64,000 nucleotides of DNA, from the NCBI GenBank assembly GCA_031414805.1, contig JANOQJ010000066.1, forward strand, positions 50,544 to 114,543. Reading direction: 5' to 3'. This stretch comes from JAAFIW01 sp031414805. Its GTDB lineage: Bacteria; Pseudomonadota; Gammaproteobacteria; Burkholderiales; Burkholderiaceae_C. Below, piece after piece: positions 17,961 through 25,149 of the stretch; position 1 is the stretch's first letter, and every line of letters starts with the position of its first letter. The position numbers and the translations under genes were made by a program. The notes under the pieces are model-generated. The model was given only the letters and a program-made list of their open reading frames with translations. It did not search any database and had not been told where the DNA came from.

Positions 17961-17997
17961 TTTTCAGTCGGATCGACCGTGAGAGAAACCCGCATCC

Positions 17998-18039
17998 AGC
18001 CCTTGCCAATACTTCTCAAGCAGCTATTGAAATAATAGC
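17998..18039 (-). repeat. 42-bp dispersed element, copy 4 (between ureG and DUF418 genes)
   Basis: Reverse-orientation copy directly after the ureG stop codon (ureG ends at 18043). Confidence 0.8.
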
Positions 18040-18042
18040 GCT

Positions 18043-18705
18043 TCAGGCTTTCAACATGCCCCGCGTTTCAATGAACGCCACCACCTGGCCCACACCCACC
18101 TGCGTTTTCAGGTTGGTCATCACGTAGGGCTTGGTGCCGGCGGCCGACTGGCGCATGCGCTGGGTGTCGGCTTCCATCACCGCCAGGTCGGCACCCACAT
18201 AGGGGGCGAGGTCGGTTTTGTTGATGATGAACAAATCGCTTTTGGTGATGCCAGGGCCGCCTTTGCGGGGGATTTTTTCGCCGGCGGCCACGTCGATCAC
18301 GTAAATCGTCAGGTCGCTCAACTCAGGGCTGAAGGTGGCGGCCAGGTTGTCGCCGCCACTTTCTACAAACACGATGTCGGCATCGGGAAAGTCCACCAGC
18401 ATGCGGTCAATCGCTTCCAGGTTGATGGAGGCGTCTTCGCGGATGGCAGTGTGCGGGCAGCCGCCGGTTTCTACGCCCATGATGCGTTCAGCCGCCAGCG
18501 CACCGCTCACAGTGAGCAAGCGCTGATCTTCCTTGGTGTAGATGTCGTTGGTGATGGCCACCAGGTCGTATTGATCGCGCATGGCTTTGCACAGCATTTC
18601 GAGCAAAGTGGTTTTGCCGGAGCCCACCGGGCCGCCAATGCCCACGCGCAGGGGTGGGAGTTTTTTGCTGCGGTTTTTGATGTGGTGAAGAGCGGATGTA
18701 TTCAT
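18043..18705 (-). CDS. ureG: Urease accessory GTPase UreG
   Basis: 220 residues, normal length. P-loop GGPVGSGKTTLLE near residue 25, the metal-binding CPH motif in GGCPHTAIREDAS, ESGGDNLAATFSPEL, and NKTDLAPYVGADL as the guanine-specificity motif. UreG hydrolyses GTP while nickel is delivered to apo-urease with UreE, UreF and UreD/H. It is last in the order ureE-ureF-ureG and overlaps ureF by 4 nt. No ureA, ureB, ureC or ureD occurs in the window. Confidence 0.95.
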   Translation of the reverse strand: MNTSALHHIKNRSKKLPPLRVGIGGPVGSGKTTLLEMLCKAMRDQYDLVAITNDIYTKEDQRLLTVSGALAAERIMGVETGGCPHTAIREDASINLEAIDRMLVDFPDADIVFVESGGDNLAATFSPELSDLTIYVIDVAAGEKIPRKGGPGITKSDLFIINKTDLAPYVGADLAVMEADTQRMRQSAAGTKPYVMTNLKTQVGVGQVVAFIETRGMLKA

Positions 18706-19535
18706 GATCGGAAAAGTCTGGAGTATTGGGTTTCGTGTTGGGCCGACAAGATGGCCAGCATCGGCGAAAAGGCCTGGCGGTCTTCGTCTGGTGTCTGCAA
18801 AGCTTGGTCAACCGCCTGAGGAATTTCAGCGGCTAACCGAGCCAGCATGCGCTGCCCAGCGCTTTGCCCCAGTGGCACAGATTTCACCGCAGCGGCCACC
18901 ATGTTTTCGGCCCAGCCGAAGGCAAAAGTCAGGCAAATGCTGCGCACGCTGGCGGTGGTGTTGGCAGCGGCGCGGGCAAAAACGAGGGGGTAAGCGAGAG
19001 GGAAGGCCAGTGCGGGGGGCGTTGCAGGCAAACCGGTCTGCACCTCAGGCCGCAGGTCTGGTTGTAAGTTCTCCAGCCACTGCGTCATGGAGTGCCCCAT
19101 TTGCACGGTTTGTGCGCGCAGTTCGCTGGTCTCGCGGGTGGCCAGCACCCACTGGTTGAGGGCAGCAATGCGCTCGTCATCTCCCACTCGAAACGCGGGC
19201 ACCGCTTGCGCCAGCACCGCCAGGTCGCTGCGCGCCAGGCTCAGGTGCAATTGATCGACCAGCCACTGCGTGATGTCTGTATCTTTAGCTGCCTCTTTTT
19301 TGATAGCTGCTTGAGCATATTCCACAAGGGCTTCAAGCCCTTCCGAGTATGAAAAGCCGCCAATGGGCAACGCTGGCGATGCCAGCCAGATAAGTTGCAG
19401 CAGGGCGTCGTCTTCACGGCGCTCTGCACCACTATTCCCGACCGTTCGCCCTGAGGTATCGAAGGGCTCGCGGGGGCATCGATACCTCAGAGCGAACGTG
19501 GATTTGGCAGTGAACCGTTCCAGTTCAATGGCCAT
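18702..19535 (-). CDS. ureF: Urease accessory protein UreF with two repeat-derived insertions
   Basis: 277 residues from the ATG at 19535, which overlaps the end of ureE by 11 nt. An in-frame codon at 19685 would extend it by a basic, low-complexity stretch antisense to the UreE His-rich tail and was rejected. The UreF core is clear: LASPALPIGGFSYSEGLEAL, GHSMTQWLENLQPD, AFGWAENMVAAAVKSVPLGQ. Two parts are unlike UreF. Residues about 13-33 (FALRYRCPREPFDTSGRTVG) translate an intergenic inverted repeat at 19443-19498. ALVEYAQAAIKKEA translates a 42-bp dispersed element at 19291-19332. The core motifs are intact, so the protein may still function as the UreG-activating chaperone. Confidence 0.9.
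   Translation of the reverse strand: MAIELERFTAKSTFALRYRCPREPFDTSGRTVGNSGAERREDDALLQLIWLASPALPIGGFSYSEGLEALVEYAQAAIKKEAAKDTDITQWLVDQLHLSLARSDLAVLAQAVPAFRVGDDERIAALNQWVLATRETSELRAQTVQMGHSMTQWLENLQPDLRPEVQTGLPATPPALAFPLAYPLVFARAAANTTASVRSICLTFAFGWAENMVAAAVKSVPLGQSAGQRMLARLAAEIPQAVDQALQTPDEDRQAFSPMLAILSAQHETQYSRLFRS
19291..19332 (+). repeat. 42-bp dispersed element, copy 5 (inside ureF)
   Basis: Forward on the plus strand, so reverse relative to ureF. Read as ALVEYAQAAIKKEA right after the conserved SEGLE motif. Confidence 0.85.
19443..19498 (+). repeat. Inverted repeat of the GTTCGCCCTGAGGTATCGA family inside ureF
   Basis: Left arm GTTCGCCCTGAGGTATCGA and right arm TCGATACCTCAGAGCGAAC pair around a GC-rich loop. 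A second copy lies at 36012-36092. Elements of this kind are normally intergenic in many bacteria; here it is translated in the UreF N-terminus. Confidence 0.75.
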
Positions 19536-20100
19536 AAATCGGCCCCAGGCCCACAGGCGCAGCAGATTTTTCGCTGGCTGCATGGGAATGACTGCCATTC
19601 CCGTGCGCATGCCCGTGCGAGTGCCCGTGCGCAGCACCCGCGCCATGATCGCCATACGCACCCGCCTCCGGCTCAAACGCTTCATCCGCCGCCCGCACGA
19701 TCAGGTGCATGGCCCGCAGCATGTCGGCCAACACATGGTCGGGCTCAATCTTCAGATGGTCGGGCTTGAGCTCAATCGGCACATGCCGGTTGCCCAGGTG
19801 GTAGGCCGCGCGGGTCAAATCAAATGGCGTGCCATGGGCCTTGCAATGCGTGATGACCAGCACCGGCTGCGGCGCCGCCAGCACCCGTATCAACGAGCCG
19901 TCTTGCGCCACCAGCACATCGCCCCCGCGCACCACCGCGCCACGCGGCAAAAACACGCCGAGCTGACGGCCTTGCGAATCGGTGGCCTCGAACCGGCTTT
20001 TCTGGCGTATGTCCCAATCGAGTTCGACGGTGGCGGCGCGCTTGAGCAGCACCGGGGCCAGGCCACGGGCTTGGGGGATGAGTTTGTTACAGGGGGTCAT
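19525..20100 (-). CDS. ureE: Urease accessory nickel chaperone UreE
   Basis: 191 residues from the ATG at 20100, 16 nt after the yoeB stop. Core features of UreE are present: LDWDIRQKSRFEATDSQGRQ, GVFLPRGAVVRGGDVLVAQDG, and HCKAHGTPFDLTRAAYHLGNRH with the conserved nickel-binding His (NRHVPIEL). The C-terminus is His-rich (HGHSHGHAHGNGSHSHAA), which stores or delivers nickel. It is first in ureE-ureF-ureG, and the tight spacing to yefM-yoeB suggests read-through from that promoter. Confidence 0.92.
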   Translation of the reverse strand: MTPCNKLIPQARGLAPVLLKRAATVELDWDIRQKSRFEATDSQGRQLGVFLPRGAVVRGGDVLVAQDGSLIRVLAAPQPVLVITHCKAHGTPFDLTRAAYHLGNRHVPIELKPDHLKIEPDHVLADMLRAMHLIVRAADEAFEPEAGAYGDHGAGAAHGHSHGHAHGNGSHSHAASEKSAAPVGLGPIYGH

Positions 20101-20116
20101 AGGTGGTTCTCGCTTC

Positions 20117-20383
20117 TCATTCGTTGTAGTGGTAGCGCAGTTTGGCCAGCTCCAGCGTGTCGCCTTGCACCCGGTAAACCATGCGGTGCTCGTCAGTAAT
20201 CCTGCGGGACCACCAACCAGCAAAGTCGTGCTTCAAGGGCTCAGGTTTACCGATACCCACAAACGGCTCCCGCTGCGCGGCGCGTATGAGTTCGTTCAGC
20301 CGGCGTGCCACCGCTTTGTCTGTTACTTGCCAATACTGATAGTCGTCCCAAGCCTCGGGGTCAAATTTGACGGCCAGCCTCAT
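20117..20383 (-). CDS. yoeB: YoeB-family toxin (RelE superfamily mRNA interferase)
   Basis: 88 residues, usual length. The sequence fits Txe/YoeB: KFDPEAWDDYQYWQVTDKAV, GIGKPEPLKHDFAGWWSRRI, DEHRMVYRV and the C-terminal LAKLRYHY with the catalytic His-Tyr end. It is a ribosome-dependent mRNA endonuclease neutralised by YefM. It overlaps the antitoxin gene by 4 nt (ATGA). Confidence 0.93.
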   Translation of the reverse strand: MRLAVKFDPEAWDDYQYWQVTDKAVARRLNELIRAAQREPFVGIGKPEPLKHDFAGWWSRRITDEHRMVYRVQGDTLELAKLRYHYNE

Positions 20384-20634
20384 GGCTCGATCAATTCGTG
20401 CACTTGCCCTTCACCGCGGTTCAGCCGCTCAATGGCACCCCGTAGTCGCCGCGCATTCTCCGGGCTGCGCAGCAAGTAAGCCGTCTCGTCCAGCGCGTTG
20501 TAGTCGTCCAGGCTGATCAATACGGCGGGCTTGCCTTTTTGCCGGGTGATCAGCACCGGCGCGTGGTCGTCATTGACCTTGTCGAGCATGGCCGCGAAGT
20601 TAGCGCGGGCTTCGGAGTAGTTGACGGCGTGCAT
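20380..20634 (-). CDS. yefM: YefM-family antitoxin
   Basis: 84 residues from the ATG at 20634. MHAVNYSEARANFAAMLDKV and PVLITRQKGKPAVLISLDDY are the hallmarks of the Phd/YefM DNA-binding domain; the C-terminal part (ARRLRGAIERLNRGE) would bind the toxin. The pair sits between the MmeI-like restriction-modification gene and ureE. YefM normally represses its own promoter. Confidence 0.93.
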   Translation of the reverse strand: MHAVNYSEARANFAAMLDKVNDDHAPVLITRQKGKPAVLISLDDYNALDETAYLLRSPENARRLRGAIERLNRGEGQVHELIEP

Positions 20635-20659
20635 AAATGACCTTCTTGGAGCAAATTGA

Positions 20660-20694
20660 GTACGTGAAATTGTACGCGTCGCTGTAATTCGTAC
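20660..20694 (-). promoter_or_regulatory. Candidate YefM operator (three GTAC cores)
   Basis: GTAC cores at 20660-20663, 20672-20675 and 20691-20694 lie 26-60 nt upstream of the yefM start in an AT-richer spacer. YefM-type repressors bind short palindromes of TGTACA type, so autoregulation here is plausible but unproven. Confidence 0.35.
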
Positions 20695-20707
20695 GGGTAT
20701 TGCCTCA

Positions 20708-23188
20708 TCACCCCCGCCACCCGCGCTCCTCGCGCCGCGCGCGGCCCAGCACTTCCAGGGTTTCCAGAATGCGCGGCAGGCTGCGCTTCCAGGGGCCGCG
20801 GCCTTTGAAGTGGGATTCGATGACCGGCAGGGGCAGCGCGCTGGCGCTGCTGGCCAGCAGGTGCGCCACGGCGCGAACTTGTTCGGGCAGGGTGGCGGGC
20901 CAGGCTTGGGGGGTGGCAGCTGCAACAGGCATTTCAGGCAGATTGAGTGTCATTTCGGTCTGTAGCCCTTGTGGAAATTGCTCAAGCAGCTCTAGATTTG
21001 ATAGCGACTGTTCGGCGTTTTGTGCCGGGTTTTGATACGCCGGGCGCAGCCAGCGGATGGTGCCGGTGCGTTCTTCCTGCGCGCGCTGGGCGTTCAGCGC
21101 CACCAGGTGGTGCAGCCAGCCAGCAGAGGCACCCGATGTGCGGCTGCCCTGCACGGCAGCGCCCAGGCCGTAAGCCGCCAGCACGGCGGTGTCCAGCTCG
21201 TCGTGTAGTTCTTTCAGCACCGCCACCAGGCCCTGGGCGTGAATGGTTTTTTCCTTGTCGGTGAGCGTGCGGCCCTCGCGCAACGCTTCCAGCACGTTGT
21301 ACAGACCAGTGAGCGTGAGACTGGGGTGGGCGGCTTGCTGGCACCTGCGGTGCGCGTCGATCTGCTCGGCCAGGGTGGCGATGCGCTGGCGTAGCGCGGG
21401 GGTCAGGCCGGTGTCTTCGTCGGGGAAGGGGAAGGTCTCAAAGCAGCGGGTTTTGATATAGCGCGGGTCGTTGCCCACGCCCAGGCGACCACCGGTTGCC
21501 AAAGACCAGGCCACATGAACGCCACTTGAAAGAACGCCCAGGTGGAAAGCATCGTCGCTGGCGATACAAATAAGCGCGTCGTCTGGGAGGATGGCCACAT
21601 CCAGGAACTGGAAGCAGCGGTGCTTGGCAGTAACTGGGGTCGCGATGTAGCGGCGCAGTTCGACGAGTGCTGGCCGCAACTCTCGCCGGGGTTCGCCAAA
21701 AATCCACCAGTTGTCGCGGTAGCTTGCTCGGTTGTTTTGGTCCCGCTCTGGCTTTACCCTTTCCAGCACCCTCTGGTACACCGCCGGGTAGCGTCGCCGC
21801 ACCTGTTCAGCAGTCAAGCCGAACAAATCGATTACCAACATGTCGCGGGGCGTACCGGTTAAATCGCGACCATTGCGATAGTCGCGAATGATGGTTGATG
21901 CGCTGCGGCCCTCACCCCTGCCCTCTCCCGCACGCGGGAGAGGGAGTAATTCAGCAGCCTCGTCTGCCGTGACGATGAAACCGGCCCCAAAGAGCTGTAC
22001 ACCACGGCTACTAAGGTTTTGGTTGGCCTGCAGTGGCAGCGCGTCACTCACGTTCGCCCCCACCGACAAATCCGCATGAATCAAACCAGCGCTCTCCGCC
22101 AGCACCACATTCACCTCGCCCTGCTCACCCGGCAGCTCCTGCAACACGTTGAACAAGCAGCCTTCCCCGGCGGAAATTGCCTCGGCTAGGCCCGGGCTGG
22201 CTGCGGGCTTGCGGCGCATGACCGTCATGGCAATGCGCACAGCCGCGCCGTCGCTGCTGTCGACCCACGGGTGGTCGGGTATGGCAAAAGCCAGCTCCAC
22301 GCCTTGGGCCATGGCGACTTGCACCACCCGGCGGTTGAATATCTGCGTAAAGCTGTTGGTGGTGATCAGGCCGGCGCGGCGCAGTTGACCGCTGGCCACC
22401 AGGGCGGCCGCATGGCTCCACCAGTGCATCACAAAATCAGCGCTCTCGGGCACCTCTGGCCAGGTACTGCGCAGGGTCTGTGCATAGCCATCGCCCAGCG
22501 TTGATCGCAAAAATTTCGCGCCAATAAACGGCGGGTTGCCCACCACAAAATCAGCCTTGGGCCAGGTGGCTTTGCGCGGGCTGAGGTAGCGCCACTGCGG
22601 CACCTGGGCGGCTTCGTCGGGCACTTGTGCGCCGGTGGTGGGGTGGGTTTTGAAGGTTTTGCCGTCCCAGCGCATGAGCGTTTGCCCCTGCGCATCGCGC
22701 GCAAGGTCCATATCGGCCCAGGCCAGCACAGCGTCGCGGCATTCGATGTTGCCGTAGTCGTGCACCACGGGCTCGGCCACGGCCTGGTTGCCCCGGGTAC
22801 GGATGTGCCACTGCAGGTAACCAATCCACAGCACCAACTCGGCCAGTGCGGCGGCGCGGGGGTTCAGCTCGATGCCCAGCAGTTGCTGCAAGGTGACGGT
22901 TTCGCCGTCCAAACCCAGGGCCGATTGGGTTTGCCCCAAGGCTTCCAGCTGGTTGACCACTTCGCCCTCCAGGCGCTTCAAGTGCTCCAGGGTGACGTAC
23001 AAAAAATTGCCGCTGCCGCAAGCCGGGTCGAGCACGCGCAGGCTGCACAGCTGGTGGTGAAAGGCGCGCACCTGGGCAATGGCTTCGGGCAATTTGCCGT
23101 CTTGCGCCAGCACCAGCGCGGCGGCCTGCGCGTCGGCCCAGTCGGCCCGCAGGGGCTGCACCACGGTGGGCAGCACCAGGCGCTCCAC
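20708..23188 (-). CDS. MmeI-like (type IIL/IIG) DNA methyltransferase-restriction protein, C-terminal part (frameshifted)
   Basis: 826 residues in this frame; the ATG at 23188 is internal to the original gene. Motif I DPACGSGNFLYVTLEHLKRL is at residue 54 and motif IV NPPFIGAKFLR at about residue 217, giving an N6-adenine (gamma-class) methyltransferase. Target-recognition and C-terminal helical regions follow. The true frame begins upstream (TERHALGAHYTPRAYVERLV) across an extra base in the C6 run at 23212-23217. Two foreign segments are read in frame: LLPLPRAGEGRGEGRSAST from an intergenic repeat at 21910-21946 and LSNLELLEQFPQGL from a 42-bp element at 20964-21005. Restored, the protein is about 1200 residues, longer than MmeI. 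Confidence 0.8.
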   Translation of the reverse strand: MERLVLPTVVQPLRADWADAQAAALVLAQDGKLPEAIAQVRAFHHQLCSLRVLDPACGSGNFLYVTLEHLKRLEGEVVNQLEALGQTQSALGLDGETVTLQQLLGIELNPRAAALAELVLWIGYLQWHIRTRGNQAVAEPVVHDYGNIECRDAVLAWADMDLARDAQGQTLMRWDGKTFKTHPTTGAQVPDEAAQVPQWRYLSPRKATWPKADFVVGNPPFIGAKFLRSTLGDGYAQTLRSTWPEVPESADFVMHWWSHAAALVASGQLRRAGLITTNSFTQIFNRRVVQVAMAQGVELAFAIPDHPWVDSSDGAAVRIAMTVMRRKPAASPGLAEAISAGEGCLFNVLQELPGEQGEVNVVLAESAGLIHADLSVGANVSDALPLQANQNLSSRGVQLFGAGFIVTADEAAELLPLPRAGEGRGEGRSASTIIRDYRNGRDLTGTPRDMLVIDLFGLTAEQVRRRYPAVYQRVLERVKPERDQNNRASYRDNWWIFGEPRRELRPALVELRRYIATPVTAKHRCFQFLDVAILPDDALICIASDDAFHLGVLSSGVHVAWSLATGGRLGVGNDPRYIKTRCFETFPFPDEDTGLTPALRQRIATLAEQIDAHRRCQQAAHPSLTLTGLYNVLEALREGRTLTDKEKTIHAQGLVAVLKELHDELDTAVLAAYGLGAAVQGSRTSGASAGWLHHLVALNAQRAQEERTGTIRWLRPAYQNPAQNAEQSLSNLELLEQFPQGLQTEMTLNLPEMPVAAATPQAWPATLPEQVRAVAHLLASSASALPLPVIESHFKGRGPWKRSLPRILETLEVLGRARREERGWRG
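20964..21005 (-). repeat. 42-bp dispersed element, copy 6 (inside MmeI-like gene)
   Basis: Reverse on the plus strand, forward relative to the gene. Read as LSNLELLEQFPQGL, the same reading as the first xdhA copy. Confidence 0.85.
21910..21946 (-). repeat. GC-rich palindromic repeat inside MmeI-like gene
   Basis: CTCTCCC and GGGAGAG arms flanking GCACGC, preceded by CCCTCACCCCTGCC. This element is typical of spaces between genes in many proteobacteria. Here it is translated as LPLPRAGEGRGEG. Confidence 0.75.
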
Positions 23189-24308
23189 GTAGGCGCGGGG
23201 CGTGTAGTGGGCCCCCCAGGGCGTGGCGCTCGGTGGGGTCTAGCGCGCGCTCCAGCAGGGTGCCAAAAATGGCGGGCTCCACCTCGCGCCAGTTGCTTTT
23301 GGCCGCTTGAATCAGCAGGTCAATCTGCGGGGCGTTCATCAGCAGGGTGTAGCCGTCGGCCATGCTTTCTTTGAACAACTTGCCGTTGAAGCGCAGCACG
23401 GGCGCCGCCAGCGCAGCCGAGAAGCCACCACGGTCCATGTCGGCCCACAGCACGCGCAGCATGTTGGCCAGGGTGAGTGGCTGGGCCTGGTGGGTTTGCA
23501 GCAGGCCCAGAAAGCTTCCCACGCCGTTGATTTTGGGCAGCAGTTGCACGTCTTCGGCAAACATACTGAACAGGCAGCGGGTGAGAAACGCGGCCACCTG
23601 GTGCGGCGGGTAGCCCGCGGCGTAAGGCGACGCACCGGTGCTTTCAAGCGACTTGGCCAGCTGGGCCAGTTTGTCGGCCACCTCGCGCGTGACGCGGGCG
23701 CTGATGCGGGCGGGGTTCAGGCTTTCGGCGTCCAGCCAGATGCGGCGCAACTGCTCGCGCACCTTTTCCAGGGCCAGGTCGGCCAGCGCCAGGCGGTGGC
23801 TGCGCGGGTCGGGAAAGGGTGTGTAGGTGGCACCGCTGCGGGTGAAATCGGCGTACAGCTCAATCACGTTGCCCACGTCCACCACCAGCAAAAACGGCGG
23901 GCGGCCCTGGGCAATTTCGTCAGCGGGCAGGGCGCGGGCATAGCCTTCGGCCTGGGCACGGGCGCGCAGCAAGGCATCGTCAAAACTTTTGGGTTTGGGC
24001 CGTGCATCGCTGCTGGTACCTGATGGGGTGCGCAGCTTTTTGGCTTCCAGCACAAAGCAGTTGCGCCGGTAGCAGTCAATGCGTCCGGCGCTGGAGGTGC
24101 CGTCGCCATGGCGGAAGGTGACGGGCCGCTCGAACATGTAGCTTTGGTCGGCGGTGGCGTGGGGCTTGGGTACGCCCAGCAGTTCGCACAAATCGGTCAC
24201 AAAGCTCTGCGCGGTGGCCAATTCGCTGGCGGTGACGCCGGTCCATCGCGCGATGAAGGCGGCTGCGTGAGTGGCGTCGCCTGGTGCGGGGTTGATCTCT
24301 GTGTTCAT
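22551..24308 (-). CDS. MmeI-like (type IIL/IIG) restriction-modification protein, N-terminal part (frameshifted)
   Basis: ATG at 24308. Residues 1-365 or so are the N-terminal endonuclease and helical domains: FIARWTGVTASELATAQSFV, LCELLGVPKPHA, and a PD-(D/E)XK-like site (Asp78 in GRIDCY, Glu88 and Lys90 in VLEAKK). Further on are QVAAFLTRCLFSMFAEDVQL and EPAIFGTLLERALDPTERHA. After ERHALGG (near 23215) the frame is wrong and the remaining residues to 22551 are out-of-frame sequence. Removing one base from the C6 run at 23212-23217 restores HALGAHYTPRAYVERLV and joins the methyltransferase part. Single-chain enzymes of this type both methylate and cut. As sequenced, cleavage and methylation domains are uncoupled. 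Confidence 0.8.
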   Translation of the reverse strand: MNTEINPAPGDATHAAAFIARWTGVTASELATAQSFVTDLCELLGVPKPHATADQSYMFERPVTFRHGDGTSSAGRIDCYRRNCFVLEAKKLRTPSGTSSDARPKPKSFDDALLRARAQAEGYARALPADEIAQGRPPFLLVVDVGNVIELYADFTRSGATYTPFPDPRSHRLALADLALEKVREQLRRIWLDAESLNPARISARVTREVADKLAQLAKSLESTGASPYAAGYPPHQVAAFLTRCLFSMFAEDVQLLPKINGVGSFLGLLQTHQAQPLTLANMLRVLWADMDRGGFSAALAAPVLRFNGKLFKESMADGYTLLMNAPQIDLLIQAAKSNWREVEPAIFGTLLERALDPTERHALGGPLHAPRLRGAPGAAHRGAAPAGRLGRRAGRRAGAGARRQIARSHCPGARLSPPAVQPARARPGLRQRQFFVRHPGALEAPGGRSGQPAGSLGANPIGPGFGRRNRHLAATAGHRAEPPRRRTGRVGAVDWLPAVAHPYPGQPGRGRARGARLRQHRMPRRCAGLGRYGPCARCAGANAHALGRQNLQNPPHHRRTSARRSRPGAAVALPQPAQSHLAQG

Positions 24309-24309
24309 T

Positions 24310-24351
24310 GCTTCTTTTTTAATAGCTGCTTGAGCAGTATTCACAAGGGCT
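24310..24351 (+). repeat. 42-bp dispersed element, copy 7 (between MmeI-like gene and Crp/Fnr gene)
   Basis: Forward copy directly upstream of the ATG of the MmeI-like gene. Its other end contains the TAG stop codon of the Crp/Fnr gene (24350-24352). A GTG inside it is in frame with the MmeI-like gene, giving a possible longer start (NTAQAAIKKEA). Confidence 0.85.
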
Positions 24352-25075
24352 AGACCCCATTTTTGCTTAAAAACAAGCTGCCCCGCAGCGCTGTCAGGTC
24401 CAGCACTCTTAGCCCCCCATATTCAATCCGAATACAGCCCTGATCTTGCAGCGCGGCCAGGGCTTCGTTGACGCGCTGGCGCGACAGCCCGACCAGGTAG
24501 GCCAGCTCTTGCTGGGTGATGCGCAAGATGTCGCCCACGCCGGGGTAGAGCACGGGGTTGAACAGGGCGGCCAGGCTGCGGGCCACGCGCACGTCGGGGT
24601 TGGTCAGGCGGTCAATTTCGCGGGCGGCGATGAACTGGCCCAGCCGCTCGTTGAGCTGGTTCATCACAAAGCGGTTAAAGCCAATCGAGTGGTCCAGCAG
24701 CCAGTGAAAGCTGTCGACCGGCAGGCCCGCCACCACGCTTTTGCGCAGGGCCTGAATGTTGTAACGGTAGGGCTCGCGCTTCATGGCCGTGCCCTCGCCA
24801 AACCAGCCGCCAGGCGGCACGCCGGTAAACGTCATGGTCACGCCCTGGGCGTTGTCGGTGCTCATTTTGAGCAGGCCTTCGACCACGCCAAACCAGTACG
24901 TGACCGGCTTACCCAGGCGGCACACGTAGTCGCCAGGCAGTGCGTCGCCCACGGTAAGTTGCTGCACGGCTTGCTGGCGCTCGTCGGGTTTGAGCAGGCC
25001 CAGCCAGGGGATGCTGTCCAGCTCAGCCGAGGTGGGCAGACGGCGGCGTTGGTGGAGGCTGAGATCGGCGGCCAT
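24350..25075 (-). CDS. Crp/Fnr-family transcriptional regulator
   Basis: 241 residues. A cyclic-nucleotide-binding-type beta barrel (VGDALPGDYVCRLGKPVTYW, GVPPGGWFGEGTAMKREPYR) is followed by a dimerisation helix and a winged helix (ILRITQQELAYLVGLSRQRV, NEALAALQDQGCIRIEYGGL). The FNR iron-sulfur cysteines are absent. It is divergent from the acyl-CoA synthetase/ABC operon, and a perfect 7-bp inverted repeat lies between them, so it probably controls that operon. The last codon and stop fall at the edge of a 42-bp element. Confidence 0.88.
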   Translation of the reverse strand: MAADLSLHQRRRLPTSAELDSIPWLGLLKPDERQQAVQQLTVGDALPGDYVCRLGKPVTYWFGVVEGLLKMSTDNAQGVTMTFTGVPPGGWFGEGTAMKREPYRYNIQALRKSVVAGLPVDSFHWLLDHSIGFNRFVMNQLNERLGQFIAAREIDRLTNPDVRVARSLAALFNPVLYPGVGDILRITQQELAYLVGLSRQRVNEALAALQDQGCIRIEYGGLRVLDLTALRGSLFLSKNGV

Positions 25076-25107
25076 GCGGGAATGTCCTGTTGGTACACAC
25101 CCGTAAA

Positions 25108-25125
25108 TTGTCGTCCAAACGACAA
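25108..25125. promoter_or_regulatory. Palindromic operator TTGTCGT-N4-ACGACAA
   Basis: Perfect 7-bp arms around CCAA, in the short divergent spacer between the Crp/Fnr gene (start 25075) and the acyl-CoA synthetase gene (start 25150). The layout matches the TTGAT-N4-ATCAA geometry of Crp/Fnr sites, so it is probably the binding site of the adjacent regulator. Confidence 0.6.
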
Positions 25126-25149
25126 GATAACGTCAAAGTCCTTCCTACT

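Noticed and set aside
19536..19685. Longer N-terminus for UreF
   Set aside because: It would be antisense-like Arg-rich sequence over the UreE His-rich tail and has no similarity to UreF. The ATG at 19535 already overlaps ureE.
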